Origin: Paramarasmius palmivorus
Taxonomy: Eukaryota > Basidiomycota > Agaricomycetes > Agaricales > Marasmiaceae
Direction of reading: 5' to 3'
Assembly (NCBI GenBank): GCA_037176845.1
Contig: JAYKXP010000021.1
Span: 434,001-498,000, forward strand
Length of the DNA stretch: 64,000 nt
Below the pieces are notes generated by a model. The model was given only the letters and a program-made list of their open reading frames with translations, was not told where the DNA came from and searched no databases. Position numbers and translations under genes: made by a program. This document shows, in pieces, positions 1 through 10,808 of this stretch. Position 1 is the stretch's first letter. Each line of letters starts with the position of its first letter.

Positions 1-774
1 CCCGCTTCAGGTCTGGCAGCAGCACGTATGGCTGCCCTTCTCACCTACCGCTCTCGAGATTCTTTCGAAAGTCGATTTGGTCGGAAGGCACAGATTCCGA
101 AAGGCAGCGCTGGTGCTTTGCTGACACCTCCCGGTTCTCCAAAGATCAAAGCTACGGACGACGCACGTAATGCACATAATGACGGTCACCGCCACTCCAA
201 ACCCAAATCCTCGCTTTCCACGCAAAGCAGTACCGAAGAAGTTGAATCCCCTCCATCCAACACAACCCCAAGCAGCACCATATTTTCTGCACAATCTTAC
301 TTGCGCTATCAAGGCGACAAGTTCATTAACCGCTTCGATGCCAACTGCTACATTCATATCACTCGCAAACTCGATACCCACGACATATCCCGAGGCCGAC
401 GGCTTGTCTCATTTGTTGATGGTAAAGAGGTCGAAGAGAACGAGACAGCTGCCGTTGCACGTGTCCTCTCAACCTTGCCGGCACGAGCACTCGTCATCGG
501 AATTGCTACAGACGGCCTCTTCACGACCTCTGAACAGAAAGAGATCGCAGCTCACATCCCTGGCGCAGAGCTGGTGATTATCCAATCACCGGATGGACAC
601 GATGGGTTTTTGCTCGAGTTCGAGGAGATTAATGGTCAAATTCTTAGGGTGTTGAGGAGAGAGTTTCCGGAGTTGTATCATGGAGTTGACGAAGCAGAGG
701 AACCGACTGAAGGGTTTGACATTAAGCAGACCAGTCTGTTTGGGGAAGCTGAAGCTGATATCACTCATTGGTAG
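1..774 (+). CDS. MET2: Homoserine O-acetyltransferase, C-terminal part (5' end outside window)
   Basis: This enzyme transfers acetyl from acetyl-CoA to L-homoserine, the entry step of fungal methionine synthesis. It belongs to the alpha/beta-hydrolase fold. The frame is open from base 1 through a TAG at 772-774, so only the last 257 codons are present. The early residues GLAAARMAALLTYRS match the family's conserved helix. A low-complexity Ser/Pro/Thr insert follows, and then FDANCYIHITRKLDTHD. The catalytic Asp is expected in IGIATDGLF and the catalytic His in PDGHDGFLLE. No intron is visible in this part. The next gene, MED21, is on the opposite strand and ends about 200 bp away, so the two are convergent. 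The family assignment is confident; the nucleophile region lies upstream of the window. Confidence 0.93.
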   Translation, partial: PASGLAAARMAALLTYRSRDSFESRFGRKAQIPKGSAGALLTPPGSPKIKATDDARNAHNDGHRHSKPKSSLSTQSSTEEVESPPSNTTPSSTIFSAQSYLRYQGDKFINRFDANCYIHITRKLDTHDISRGRRLVSFVDGKEVEENETAAVARVLSTLPARALVIGIATDGLFTTSEQKEIAAHIPGAELVIIQSPDGHDGFLLEFEEINGQILRVLRREFPELYHGVDEAEEPTEGFDIKQTSLFGEAEADITHW

Positions 775-980
775 TCCTAGTACATTGTACTTGACAAGCG
801 TGGATTAGAGAACTAATAGAGGATGATGCGCAGTACACAGTCCAAATAACCTTCAACTATTTCGTTTCGTGTACCGCACATAATATGCTGCTCTTCAAAG
901 CTAGTCGAACATGTGCCTGCTGTGTGGCTTCTGAAACCCAAAGACCCGATGCTCATGGTAGGCGACAGTGCAGTGGTCTG

Positions 981-1584
981 TTAATCTGGCATCCCATTGA
1001 TGAGGTCGTTATCTACTTCAGTGAGCATGAGACGCAAGAGCTCAGAAATTTGTCCATGTAATGCCTCTGAGAAATGGTGGTCAGCCAAGTTACGGGTATA
1101 TAACTCAATAATACTCACTCGTACGGTTGACTGCCTGGATATACTCTGCATTTGCCTTCTGCATCTCTTCCTCAAGTGCTTGCAAACGTTTCGCCTGTTC
1201 CTCCTCCGGCTCTGGTTCCGGCAAAGACTGTATGAGAAGTTCCACTTGCTTCGCCTTGACGATTAAATCCGCGACGAGCTCCTGTTTGTTAGCTAGATGA
1301 TGCCGTTCAGCTCCCAGTACTTCACAGATGGTAGAAGCCCGTACCTTCGAAAACTTCCGGGGTATCGTACTTATCTGGATTCCTTTGCTTCGTTACCGGT
1401 ATATCTGGAGATACTTGCAGGAAATTAGACCGCGAAGTGAGGTACCGAATGCTGCTGGACATGATCAAGAGAAGCTGGATGGTCAGTCAGACTAGGCGAC
1501 AGTATTCAGAGAAACGAGACTTTCCTGTTGTATCTCATCTTGGAGCTGCGTTATGCGGTCCATGTTCGATAATTCCTGTAGCAT
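981..1584 (-). CDS. MED21: Mediator complex subunit 21
   Basis: This is a subunit of the Mediator middle module, which links transcription factors to RNA polymerase II. Four exons (1584-1525, 1474-1345, 1292-1119, 1066-981) sum to 450 nt, giving 149 residues plus stop. The start MLQELSNMDRITQLQDEIQQ fits fungal Med21. It is followed by a conserved stretch with FLQVSPDIPVTKQRNPDKYD, then ELVADLIVKAKQVE, PEPEPEEEQAKRLQALEEEM (coiled coil) and a C-terminal ISELLRLMLTE helix. Introns 2 and 3 are GT-AG. Intron 1 begins GAAAGT instead of GTAAGT and ends CCAG. No other donor keeps the frame, and reading through reaches a TAG after a few codons. It may be a real GA-AG intron, a donor mutation or a base error. 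Confidence 0.9.
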
Positions 1585-1809
1585 TTCGTGCACTGAAGGC
1601 ACGTCGTGGAGGTCAACGTTGACCGCATTGTGACGGTCACGCGTGTGACTTCAAGTCGACAAAAATCGCAGATGCTACAGATGACTCGGCTCAGTGTTGC
1701 ACTACATACATACATTGTTCTAGCTGTTATACAGAGTCGTATCCATGCAATTGCACTAGAATTACAATAGAATGCGTCACCATGCCTCGCAAGTCGGTGA
1801 ACGAATCGA

Positions 1810-4103
1810 TTATTGTGTAGGCCCTCTTGCCTTAGCTCGCAACTTGGCAAGACCCCAACCCTGTGTAACTTCCAAAACAGCATCGATATGTTTCACTGCC
1901 AACATTGTATCTTGTGCCAGGGCAATGCATTGAGCACTGCTGACTGCGTTCTTAATCTGGTCGTTGCAATATCAGGCCAAGTGTCATGGTAATGCGACAT
2001 AAACGAACCTGTCGTCCATTGAGGGTATGACTCGCAAGTCTATCTAAGTCAGAATCTCCGATACTGGCACCTTTAGATGCCCGGTCGTAGAACGTCTTCC
2101 AGATCTTTCTCCGTGCACCAAAGTCGAGGTCAGGATAATGAAGCGAGAAATGAATCCGGCCTAGAGGTGATGATCAGCAGGAGCTCAGCAAAGAAAAGCA
2201 GTAAACACTTACTCTCGAACGCAGCATCACACTGCTCAAGAAGATTAGTGGTAAGAATAAGAATACCTTGATAGTACTCGAGCTGCTTGAGAAAGATAGA
2301 CACCAAAGCGTTCCGCATGACGTCCGTCCCATTCCTCTGTTGAAGAAAGACCTCTGCTTCGTCAAGGAGCAGAACGGCATTCCACATCTGAGCCAATTCC
2401 AGCACCTGAGTCAAGCGCTTGTCGACCTCATGAGGCTTCACGCCAAGTTCGCCTGCACTGAGGACGTACAGAGGGCGACGAGTGGCCTCTGCGACAGCCT
2501 CCGCGGTGAGAGTCTTCCCACAGCCAGGGTTACCAGATAGTAAACCGACGAGCCCCTTTCCCTTTCCCTTCACTACATCATCAAATGACATAGAACGCGC
2601 GGAGTGTTGCTTTACGAGGGCATGTACGAGGGTCTTCTGTTTGTCGTCTAGAACTAGGGACTGGAATGCCTCATCTGACCATTGGATATCCTGCAAACGG
2701 TCCATCGCAAAGCCGCCTGGTAAACGGGTTAATATAGAGGTTAATAGCAAAGGGATACAACTTACCCCACGTCTTCACACCGAAGCAGAAACCGAGTAAT
2801 ATTGGGGTACAGATCATATAGTCTTCGTCCGTAAGCTCAGCCTTGTTCAGTCTGCGGTGAATTGGGAGGTTGTATGTGCAGTTGGGTTCAAACAGTCGGA
2901 ATGCCGATGGGTCAATCATGACTCTCCCGTATGTCTATACGAACGCAACTTTCAGCCGTTCTGCAAAGAAAGACGTAAAAAGTACTCACGTTGAACTTCA
3001 TACGTTTGACTTTGAAGTCTTCGTTCATCGTTTCCCGCATTGCCTGTCCACTAATCTCATGATAGCTGTGCTGCTCCATCTGAGCGAATTTCTTCCCCCT
3101 TGAAATGGTATGGCTACGAAGGGCTGCTTGCTCGGGATGGTATTCGAGGGGAAACACAGGTAGGTCTTGGATCCTTCGAGCACCGGCATACATATCGATC
3201 TCTAGACAATCGCGTGCATGGCCAAAACCGTTGCCATCGTCGTTGATGATATCGCAGGAGATGGCGGCGTATTTGCTCTTATCGTGTGGCCTTTGTCTGT
3301 ATGCAACGGTCCGAGCAAGTAGGATTTGCACCTGCTCTGTGAGAGGATGAAATCTGTACACGAGCGAGTTCGGTTTGAAGAGAGCCCACAATAGCTCGTA
3401 AGTCATCTCCTGGTGCGAAAGGAGTCTCTCGAAATTGTTAATATTATCCGTATGTTCTTCATGAACAAATTGAATGGCGACCTAGTGATTCTAAGATTCA
3501 ATAAAGATTTGAACAGTGAAGAAGCTGACCGTACCTTGATGTCATTGATAAGTGTTGGATCAGGTACGTCTTTTGATTCTTCTTGCTCGAGTCGCTCCTT
3601 CAGTCCGAAAAATGAATGAAAGAAGAGTTCAGGATCAGCCTAGAGATACCTATCAGATATGGTGAAGCATTGAAGGGCAAATACACTTACTGTCGGTGGA
3701 TTCCGGGTCAGTTCCAGTCCCTCCACACCTTATTGATCTCCACCAGAACTTGGCACAACGCTGGACTCCGAACATCTACCACAGTGTTGGTGTATTCACC
3801 TTTGGTGTTGATTATGCGTCTGACAAATAGAACTGGCTGGCGAGCAGAAAGCTTCTTTGTGGGTTTTGCAGTTTTCCGAAGGGTATCCGCAAAAGTTCTC
3901 CTGGAATTTTTGTGAGTACAACGATTCTTCGAGTATTCTGTGATTGAACTTGCAGGTCAAAACTAGAGAATATTCAGCTGACTTCAGTTAGCAAAGAAAG
4001 GAAAGTCCCACTATTGGTCGTAACGAGCTATTCGTTTCGAGAGATCTGACTCCTCGGGGGCGGAGGGAGAGGTAGAACCCTCGGGCCGGGGTAACTCCGC
4101 CAT
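1810..4103 (-). CDS. AAA-family ATPase with fungal DUF7025-type N-terminal region; apparent frameshift
   Basis: This is a large AAA ATPase of a type widespread and multi-copy in filamentous fungi; substrate and location are unknown. The proposed start at 4103 encodes MAELPRPEGSTSPSAPEESD. The middle holds the DUF7025-like block with LWALFKPNSLVYR and ARRIQDLPVFPLEYHP. Then come Walker A SGNPGCGKTLTAEA, Walker B AVLLLDEAEVFL, a sensor-1 region GILILTTN, and an exon beginning RIHFSLHYPDLDF that carries the lid. The stop is TAA at 1812-1810. About seven introns fit the GT-AG rule. Near 3727-3735 one G appears to be missing: the frame of VDVRSPALCQVLVEINK must shift to continue as VEGLELTRNPPT. 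Splicing between 3900 and 4012 is unresolved. The gene shares a 339-bp divergent upstream region with the NLR. Confidence 0.82.
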
Positions 4104-4442
4104 GATTTTTCTTGTTCCCAGGGTCAGCTCTTTGGTATGGACCTCCACCTCCAACTTCGGAGCACTGGCTTTTATGCAACCGCCAGCCGCTGGGCCCTGT
4201 ATCGATGCTCTACTTCTCTTGGTGAACCTGTATCTCCTTCAGGGTAAATTGCAATGGCAGGCACGTGTTTTTCTATTCATTTTTTCACCATCGGATGGCC
4301 GGATAACGATTGAACGAGTTGATGGTTGTAATGATGCACGCGTCCTGTCATTATCAGGTCTATCAGCGCCCAGAATTATTATAACTCAGGCTGCCTTTGC
4401 CAGGATATATCCCCCAAGCACCGTCTTGCCCTGTCAGCGAAA
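4104..4442. promoter_or_regulatory. Divergent intergenic region between AAA ATPase and NLR
   Basis: These 339 bp separate the start codons of two oppositely transcribed genes and must contain both promoters and 5' leaders. I see no clear TATA box or operator. An open frame across 4102-4518 is not conserved-looking and overlaps the NLR start, so it is probably fortuitous. Confidence 0.4.
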
Positions 4443-7400
4443 ATGGCCAGTGACAGCAGCTCCGTCTTTTCCGGGAAGACCTTGGTTCAAACTGACTCCA
4501 ACTCTGATGTCAGCTTGAGGTGAGCACGAACAATTGGAGGCTTATGGCTGCTAATCTAGCTCGAAGGGACACACGTTCGACATTTCAGCGTGCCCTAGAT
4601 GATTACATCCAGGGTCTTCCCGAGAAGAAACAGAAACGCAAATTTATTCTTATGTGTGTTTCTTTGGGGACATCGGCAACACCTGAAACCATCAATGAGG
4701 CCATCCAAAAGGCGGAAGAAAAGAAGACATCGAAGAGATCCATTAGAAATATTATAAGTCCCGTAATCAATGCGCTCAAGGATTATATCGGAATTGTAGA
4801 CTTATTAGGTGAGTCAATTGACATTGAGTCCGGTTGGCCGTCTTTAACCAGATTCCAGCGTCTGTCGATCCTACCCCAAGTGCCCTTCTTTGGGGCGCGC
4901 TTCGAGTAATAATAGAGGTGAATCTTTCATCACATAAAAAAACGGGGTATTCAATGCTTGTCAGGGTGCCCAAAGGTATATCAACCTCTTCGACACCATC
5001 AAGTCAGAGTTACGCTCGCTTGCGGCGGAGATTCAACGAATAACTGAGTATGAAGATCTATATGGCGAGTCTGAAAGCATGCAGGCGCTTTTCTACGATT
5101 CGTATATCAATATGCTCCGTTTTTGGAGTAGGGTTGATCGCGAGTGTGATCGTTGCTGTGGGTCATTCTCCTGATACATGTTAGCGTATTATCTAAAAGA
5201 AGTTCAGATTTCAGTTCCATCTGCCGAGCAGCCACTTCTTTCAGTACGAAGAAGTTGGACGAGATCATCAAGGACCTTAAGGACGATGCAGATCGCATTG
5301 AGGAGACTGCCGCACTGGTCGAGGCCAGGCTGGCGAAGGGAGAGCGCGAAGAAACAAGGCAGGAACGTCAGGAAGCGGTGTTAGAGAGGGCCAAAGCACA
5401 AGCTGAACGTCAAGCTGCTAGCAAATGGCGTGCTGAGCAGCAAGCGGATCGCCAGGGTATGTGAATAGCACATTTCAACCGAGTTTCTGCCTGACATTGG
5501 TCAATTTGCAGTCGACCGCTACCGCCAGATCTCTGAATGGTTGCGAACTAAGTACTCAAACGAAAGCAATTTCAACCGTCATCAGGCAAATCATACACGC
5601 TGGCTTCCTGGGACTTGTGAATGGCTTCAGCAACATCACTACTACGGCGCATGGGTTGACGGCTCGTTGAAGCCACCTATTATTTGGATTCGAGCACCTC
5701 CAGGTTATGGTAAATCAGTCCTTTGCTCATTCGCTGTACGTTCGGTCCAGGCCAAAGCTGCGGTTGCCTACCATTTCTGCCAGTTTGACCAACCTTACAC
5801 CGCGATCGAAATTCTTCGACTCATTGGCAATCAGCTGTTCGAAGCGTACTGGAAGTCCGTCGAGAAAGTCGACGAGCAGATGTTTCTTTTAACACAACAA
5901 AGCTCGTGCACGCTTGATCACGTCAAGACTCTGCTCAATCTCCTTGTCAAAAGATTGTCTCTAGTCTACATTTTTGTGGACGGACTTGACGAGGAGCAGG
6001 ATTTGCAGCGTTGGTCTGAAGTCAGCATCGTCATCGACTATCTAAATGGGCTCGCCACCGAGTTTTCGGATACTGTCAGGGTTTGGTATAGCAGCCAAAC
6101 TCGGACATACATCATAGAAAAGCTCTCCCCTTTTCATATCGTCGATATACAAATCCATGCAAGCCCAGATGTCACTTTGTTTCTTTCCCGTGCTATACCT
6201 GAGCTCGACGAGCTTGGCGATACCGGAAGTGGCCTTATCGATACCCTTGTTAATCGAGCCGATGGCAATTTTTTGTGGGCAAACCTGATGGTCAAGGCCC
6301 TGCGAGAAGAGGTGAACACTCTTCGCGAGATGCGGAAGTTTGTTGAAGCAGGTCTCCCGACTGAACTGGATGGGTACTACCAAAGGATATTTGACCGCAT
6401 CGAGAGACCCCAGCGTGCTTTAGCTTGGTATGTCTTATTAACTTTCGTTTTGACATCTTCTGACACACCGCCCACAGCAAAGTCTTCTCGTTACTGGCAT
6501 ATGCTCGTAGGCGCCTAACAATAGGTGAAATTCGGGAAGCAATCGGTCTCCTACAAAGCAAGTCACCCGCCAATCCGGCCATTGATGACATGCCTTTCAT
6601 ACCGCGTCTCCTTAAGGTGTTTGCCCCACTTATCGACGTCGATGAGAAAACACAGGACCCAAACGACCGCACTTGCCACATCACCCACTCCAGCGTCCTC
6701 GATTTCCTGCTTCGCCGTCCCCATGTTCTTGGTCCCAATCTTCGTATTTCCCCGTCTGCAATTGCTGATGCCTGCATCCTGTACCTCCGCCAAGCTCGAT
6801 ACTCCCAGCTATTGACGAGGCAGGGACCGCGTTGGTTCGACGCAGCTGGCCAACCAGTCGATCAACATCAGTTCATTCTGTACGCTGCAAAGTACTGGGA
6901 CAAACACATGGAGCAAGTCCCTTCAACCCCAGCCCTCGCGAAAGCTGTTGATGGCTTCCTCACTTCTACAAATTTCCAGACTTGTATCCAAGTGCAATGT
7001 TTATGGGTTGAAGGCAAATTTGGAGTGTTCACCGTACGTGGACTACCCGACGGCTATACCTTCCTTTTGCGAGTCTTTCCTCGCTGGTTTGTTCAAGGCT
7101 CAGCAGAGGCACGGAAGAAATGGAGAGACTATCGTCAGTTTGTGCACCAATGGAGGTCATTCCTCAATTGTTCGTCGTGCGGGGTACCCAAGTGCGAGGT
7201 TTTAGCCTCACCTGGGGAGGTGGATAGGTGCTGGTGGCCTATCCTGGGTTCCGACAATTTCTTGTCCAAGATGCCCTGTCGATACACGACCTTCTGTTTC
7301 AAAGCCGACAGCGAAGATACACGAGGAGGTCAGACGTCTGAAGGCATTTCACTCGACGGTAATAAGATCAAGATCCTCAGGTTGAAGTGAGAGCCTTTCT

Positions 7401-9334
7401 TCGCCTTCACTGAATCATGCTGATAAACATCGTCGTTACAGATCCAGAACCGAAGACGCTTTCGCATTCACCTGTGAACATTGGGAACTTGATGGGAATT
7501 CTCTCCCTAGACTGTTGAATCAGCAGCAGATCATTGTAAAAGATACACCCATCAACTGGCTCTCATATTCTAAACCCTGTGCCCAAGACGCAAAGGAACT
7601 CGTTGGAAAGGCTCCTCTCGCTGCTTTCGGCGAGGACTGTAGAGCCCTTCGAATCGGGGCACATATCTATGCTTTGGACAACGATAACGAGTATCTCCCT
7701 ATCTTGCAGCCTGGCACCGATAGCTATCCCTGCTACATCGAGGAATTCGGAGTCCGAGGAGAGTTGGTTGCCGTTGCTTCCAGAAGGGACTTTACGAGCG
7801 AGGCCATTCACCAGAGCGGACTGCGCAATCGTGTCGTCGAGCGTTTTGGTTTGGACTTCACCCAACTCGAGATACGCTCCCAGGAGATGAATGAGGAGCC
7901 AGAGGATACTTCGTTGTACTCAGATGCTGACTCCAGCTCAGAGTCAACCTCGTCCCAGTATGATGAATCGAGTAGCTCTTCTAACGAAGCATACGAGAGT
8001 TGGAGCGAGAACTCGACGGTTTTCAGCGAGGATTTTGGATTCGAAGATGATACCATGCTACCTGCCGGTCGACCCATGGATGATACGGAATCAGAACTCG
8101 ACTCTGACCGTGCATCCGAGTCAAGTTCATCTGGGTCAGACCAATCTGAACTGCCTGCTCATGCCGTGGTCGGTTATGGTAGATGGGATAGCGACGACGA
8201 TTATTATTGGGATGACTTGAGCGACGGAGAATACCCTATCTACGCCCCCATTGCTCATGAAAGGGAACCCCAAATACACATCAACATCTTTCACTCGCAG
8301 CGCCGAATGTTTCATTTGTCGCTACCACTGCGCTTCATGCTCTTCGACTCGTCCCCAGCTATCCATCCTATGAAGCCTCTTGTTGTATGGCCTCTTGGTG
8401 GTGGCGACGTGTTGTTCGTGGATGCATTGTCCAATTCATACTTTACTCGAAGGATACGACCTTCTACGACCTATAGTAAGCGCGTAATTTTGATCTCTTT
8501 GAGCACAATGTTCCTCACGTACTTCCAATAGCGAGACATATCTTCATGAAATGCCACTTCTCTGCCTGTGGACAATACCTCCACATCGTTGCACTCGAAG
8601 GACAAAGGAAGCCAGCAAAGACAAAGAAACCTCGTATTCAGGCTCTAAAGCTTGCTCTTCTCGTAGCCACATATCGTCTTTCGTCACGCAAGACTACGCG
8701 TTCCCCACCAACACTCATTCATCGTACACGGGTAGATCTAGGTTCTACACATTCTTTGAACGTCTCCAGCTTGCCTTTCAGCTTGACTTGGACACCCGAC
8801 TACCTATATTTCGCCGCTAGCAAGAGGTCTCTAAACGTTCACCGTATTCGTCTTCTCCCAGAAGGGTCCGAAGGATTACCTTCAACCGCAGTAGATCGCA
8901 ACGCCGTTCTCGTGCCCAAGAAGCCCATCTTTCTACCAGATAGTGCGTCAGAACGCCGGGTACATTTCTTCCCTGGGAACTCGGACTCCCAGGCACGTAT
9001 CATCATTGGCGGAGAGACCAGACAATCGGCGGTCTACATGTCCAACCAGACCGAAATGCTACATGTCATTGATACACCCTCGAGGCGGGATGTGAAGGGT
9101 TTGGAGGGGATGCTTTCTCCCCCAGTAGGATGCTACGTCGATGAGCAGACAGACTTGGGCGGCTGGGTTAGGTCTGGTGATCGGCTGCAGGTTCCTGATG
9201 ATATGGGTATCGGTAAGCTGGATAGAAGGAGAGAAAAGTTCGACTATGAAGACGATTGTGATTGTACGTGGTCGCTTACTTCATTGGTTCCGAGGCTGAC
9301 AATGAGATCTACAGTGGAACCGTACATCTTCTGA
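4443..9334 (+). CDS. NACHT-domain NLR/STAND protein with acidic Ser-rich linker and novel C-terminal half
   Basis: This is a predicted fungal intracellular NLR-type switch, a class linked to non-self recognition and cell death; its ligand is unknown. About nine GT-AG introns give roughly 1,450-1,480 residues. Exon 1 (4443-4519) starts MASDSSSVFSGKTLVQ and joins at 4567. The N-terminal part (ALLWGALRVIIE, FDTIKSELRSLAAEIQ) resembles fungal STAND N-terminal domains. A charged coiled coil follows (EARLAKGEREETRQERQEAV). The NACHT core has a P-loop IRAPPGYGKSVL, in which the usual first Gly of GxxxxGKS is Ala, and a Walker B YIFVDGLDE. A winged-helix-like region leads to an acidic Ser/Asp/Glu tract (about 7905-8230) and a beta-rich C-terminus with CHFSACGQYLHIVALEG, possibly a degenerate propeller. 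The exact splice near 5155-5230 is uncertain. The stop at 9334 faces the SDR 3' end 130 bp away. Confidence 0.85.
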
Positions 9335-9464
9335 TATACATGCTTCCCTGATGGCTCTGAAGAAATGGAGACGGGTGTGAACAGACGGGATTCATGTACA
9401 CGTGTAATGTAGGACAGTGTCAATGTATAACCTTTTAAGACCGTAACACGAAGAAATCCATACA

Positions 9465-10549
9465 CTACCGGCTGACAAATCCATACTTTCTCGCAGCTCT
9501 CCTCTCGATCCAGCCTGGTGCAATCCAATACAAGATGTGAGCGTACCACATCAATCCAGGCATAAAGACAATTCTCTCGCGTCGTTGTATGGCAAGTATA
9601 CAGCGTTTTGCGACGTCAGTGGGATGGAGTTTCTTGCCAGTGACCTCCTCCTCTGCCTTGACCTTCCCGTTGCTCTCACCTCCTTCCCTCTGAGTGTCAG
9701 GTACGCCATCCACCGCACTCGCTCGAAAGTCCCCCTTCACGCTACTCGGCAACACCATAGACCAATCTATATCTGGGTGTTCGATTGCGAGGCTTTGATA
9801 GAGCAGTAACGACGCGCTTTTTGAGGAACCGTAGATGGAACGTGTCGGCGCGGGTATGACTGCGCCCAGAGAGGATATGAGAAGGATGCTTGGAGATGAG
9901 GAAGTACGTTTAAGAAGGGGTATCTATAAGAAATGTTGAACAAGGATAGAACGATTGTTGTAATGGACAGGTAAACGTACGAAGGTTACAGCGACAACCA
10001 CAGGACCCAGATAGTTCACTTGCATTGCCTTTGAAGCGACATCGACAACTCTTTGCACACCGTTCTCGTCATCAGAGGGAGCAATATCCAGTAACGGCCT
10101 TGTTGCACTGACACCAGCTGATACGATGATAGTGTCGATACCGCCAAATTCTATATTTTTTTTTTCACCCTCAGTAGTGCACAAACAACACCAGCACGGA
10201 CGCACTCACCAGATTCCAGAACTTCTCGTAGACGAAGCATATCCTCTACACTGCTGATATCTCCAACAAACGAGACGACGCTTTCGACGCCGAGCCCTTT
10301 ACATTCCTCCGCAGCTTCTTCCAGCTGGTCCTTCTTTCTCCCAACGAGGCATATCCTGTTCCTTCCTGAGCTCGCGTACTGAAGAGCGATTTCTTTCCCA
10401 ATTCCACTTGAGGCACCAAGGACGAGAATACGTTCAGTGTGGCTTTGTGGTAGGTTTCTTATTCTTTTCCGTGTTCTAAGAAGGGGCGGGATGATAAGTG
10501 CGGCGCCGGAGAGGAGTATGAGAGAAAGGGCGAAAGCCATCATCGCCAT
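9465..10549 (-). CDS. Membrane-anchored short-chain dehydrogenase/reductase
   Basis: This is an NAD(P)-dependent oxidoreductase of the classical SDR superfamily; its substrate is not predictable. Three exons (10549-10210, 10150-9981, 9923-9465) total 969 nt, or 322 residues. The N-terminus MAMMAFALSLILLSGAALII is a probable signal anchor. The cofactor motif is VLGASSGIGKEIA (TGxxxGxG type). Next come NNAG-equivalent VSAGVS, catalytic Ser in LLISSLGAV and the YxxxK motif YGSSKSA. The C-terminus is basic, with a hydrophobic stretch near MWYAHILYWIAPGW that may be a second membrane contact. The layout resembles 11-beta-HSD/DHRS7-like ER enzymes. A longer in-frame start exists upstream, but the start used here places the anchor at the N-terminus. 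Confidence 0.9.
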
Positions 10550-10808
10550 GTGTAGCAACGGGCTCTGATATGTCCGGGCCGGTTCAACACTGCGATGCCT
10601 GGGAGATGCCCGGGGAGACTGCCAACTGGTAAACGTGTAACTCCTGCCAACTATGTATCGAACGAACAATGGCCGTTTACATTGGTTGGTAGAATCTGTA
10701 TATTCATTATGAGATACCGGTACAAATCAAGACACAAAATCAAGACACAGGACACGAAGAACTTCAAAGTTCATGCTTCTTTATTTGCTCTAGAGATACA
10801 GACAACCC

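Noticed and set aside
7..381. 124-codon open frame on the minus strand over MET2
   Set aside because: It is the antisense shadow of a well supported plus-strand coding region.
4102..4518. 138-codon plus-strand frame upstream of the NLR
   Set aside because: It overlaps the NLR first exon in another frame and has no family resemblance or plausible splice context.
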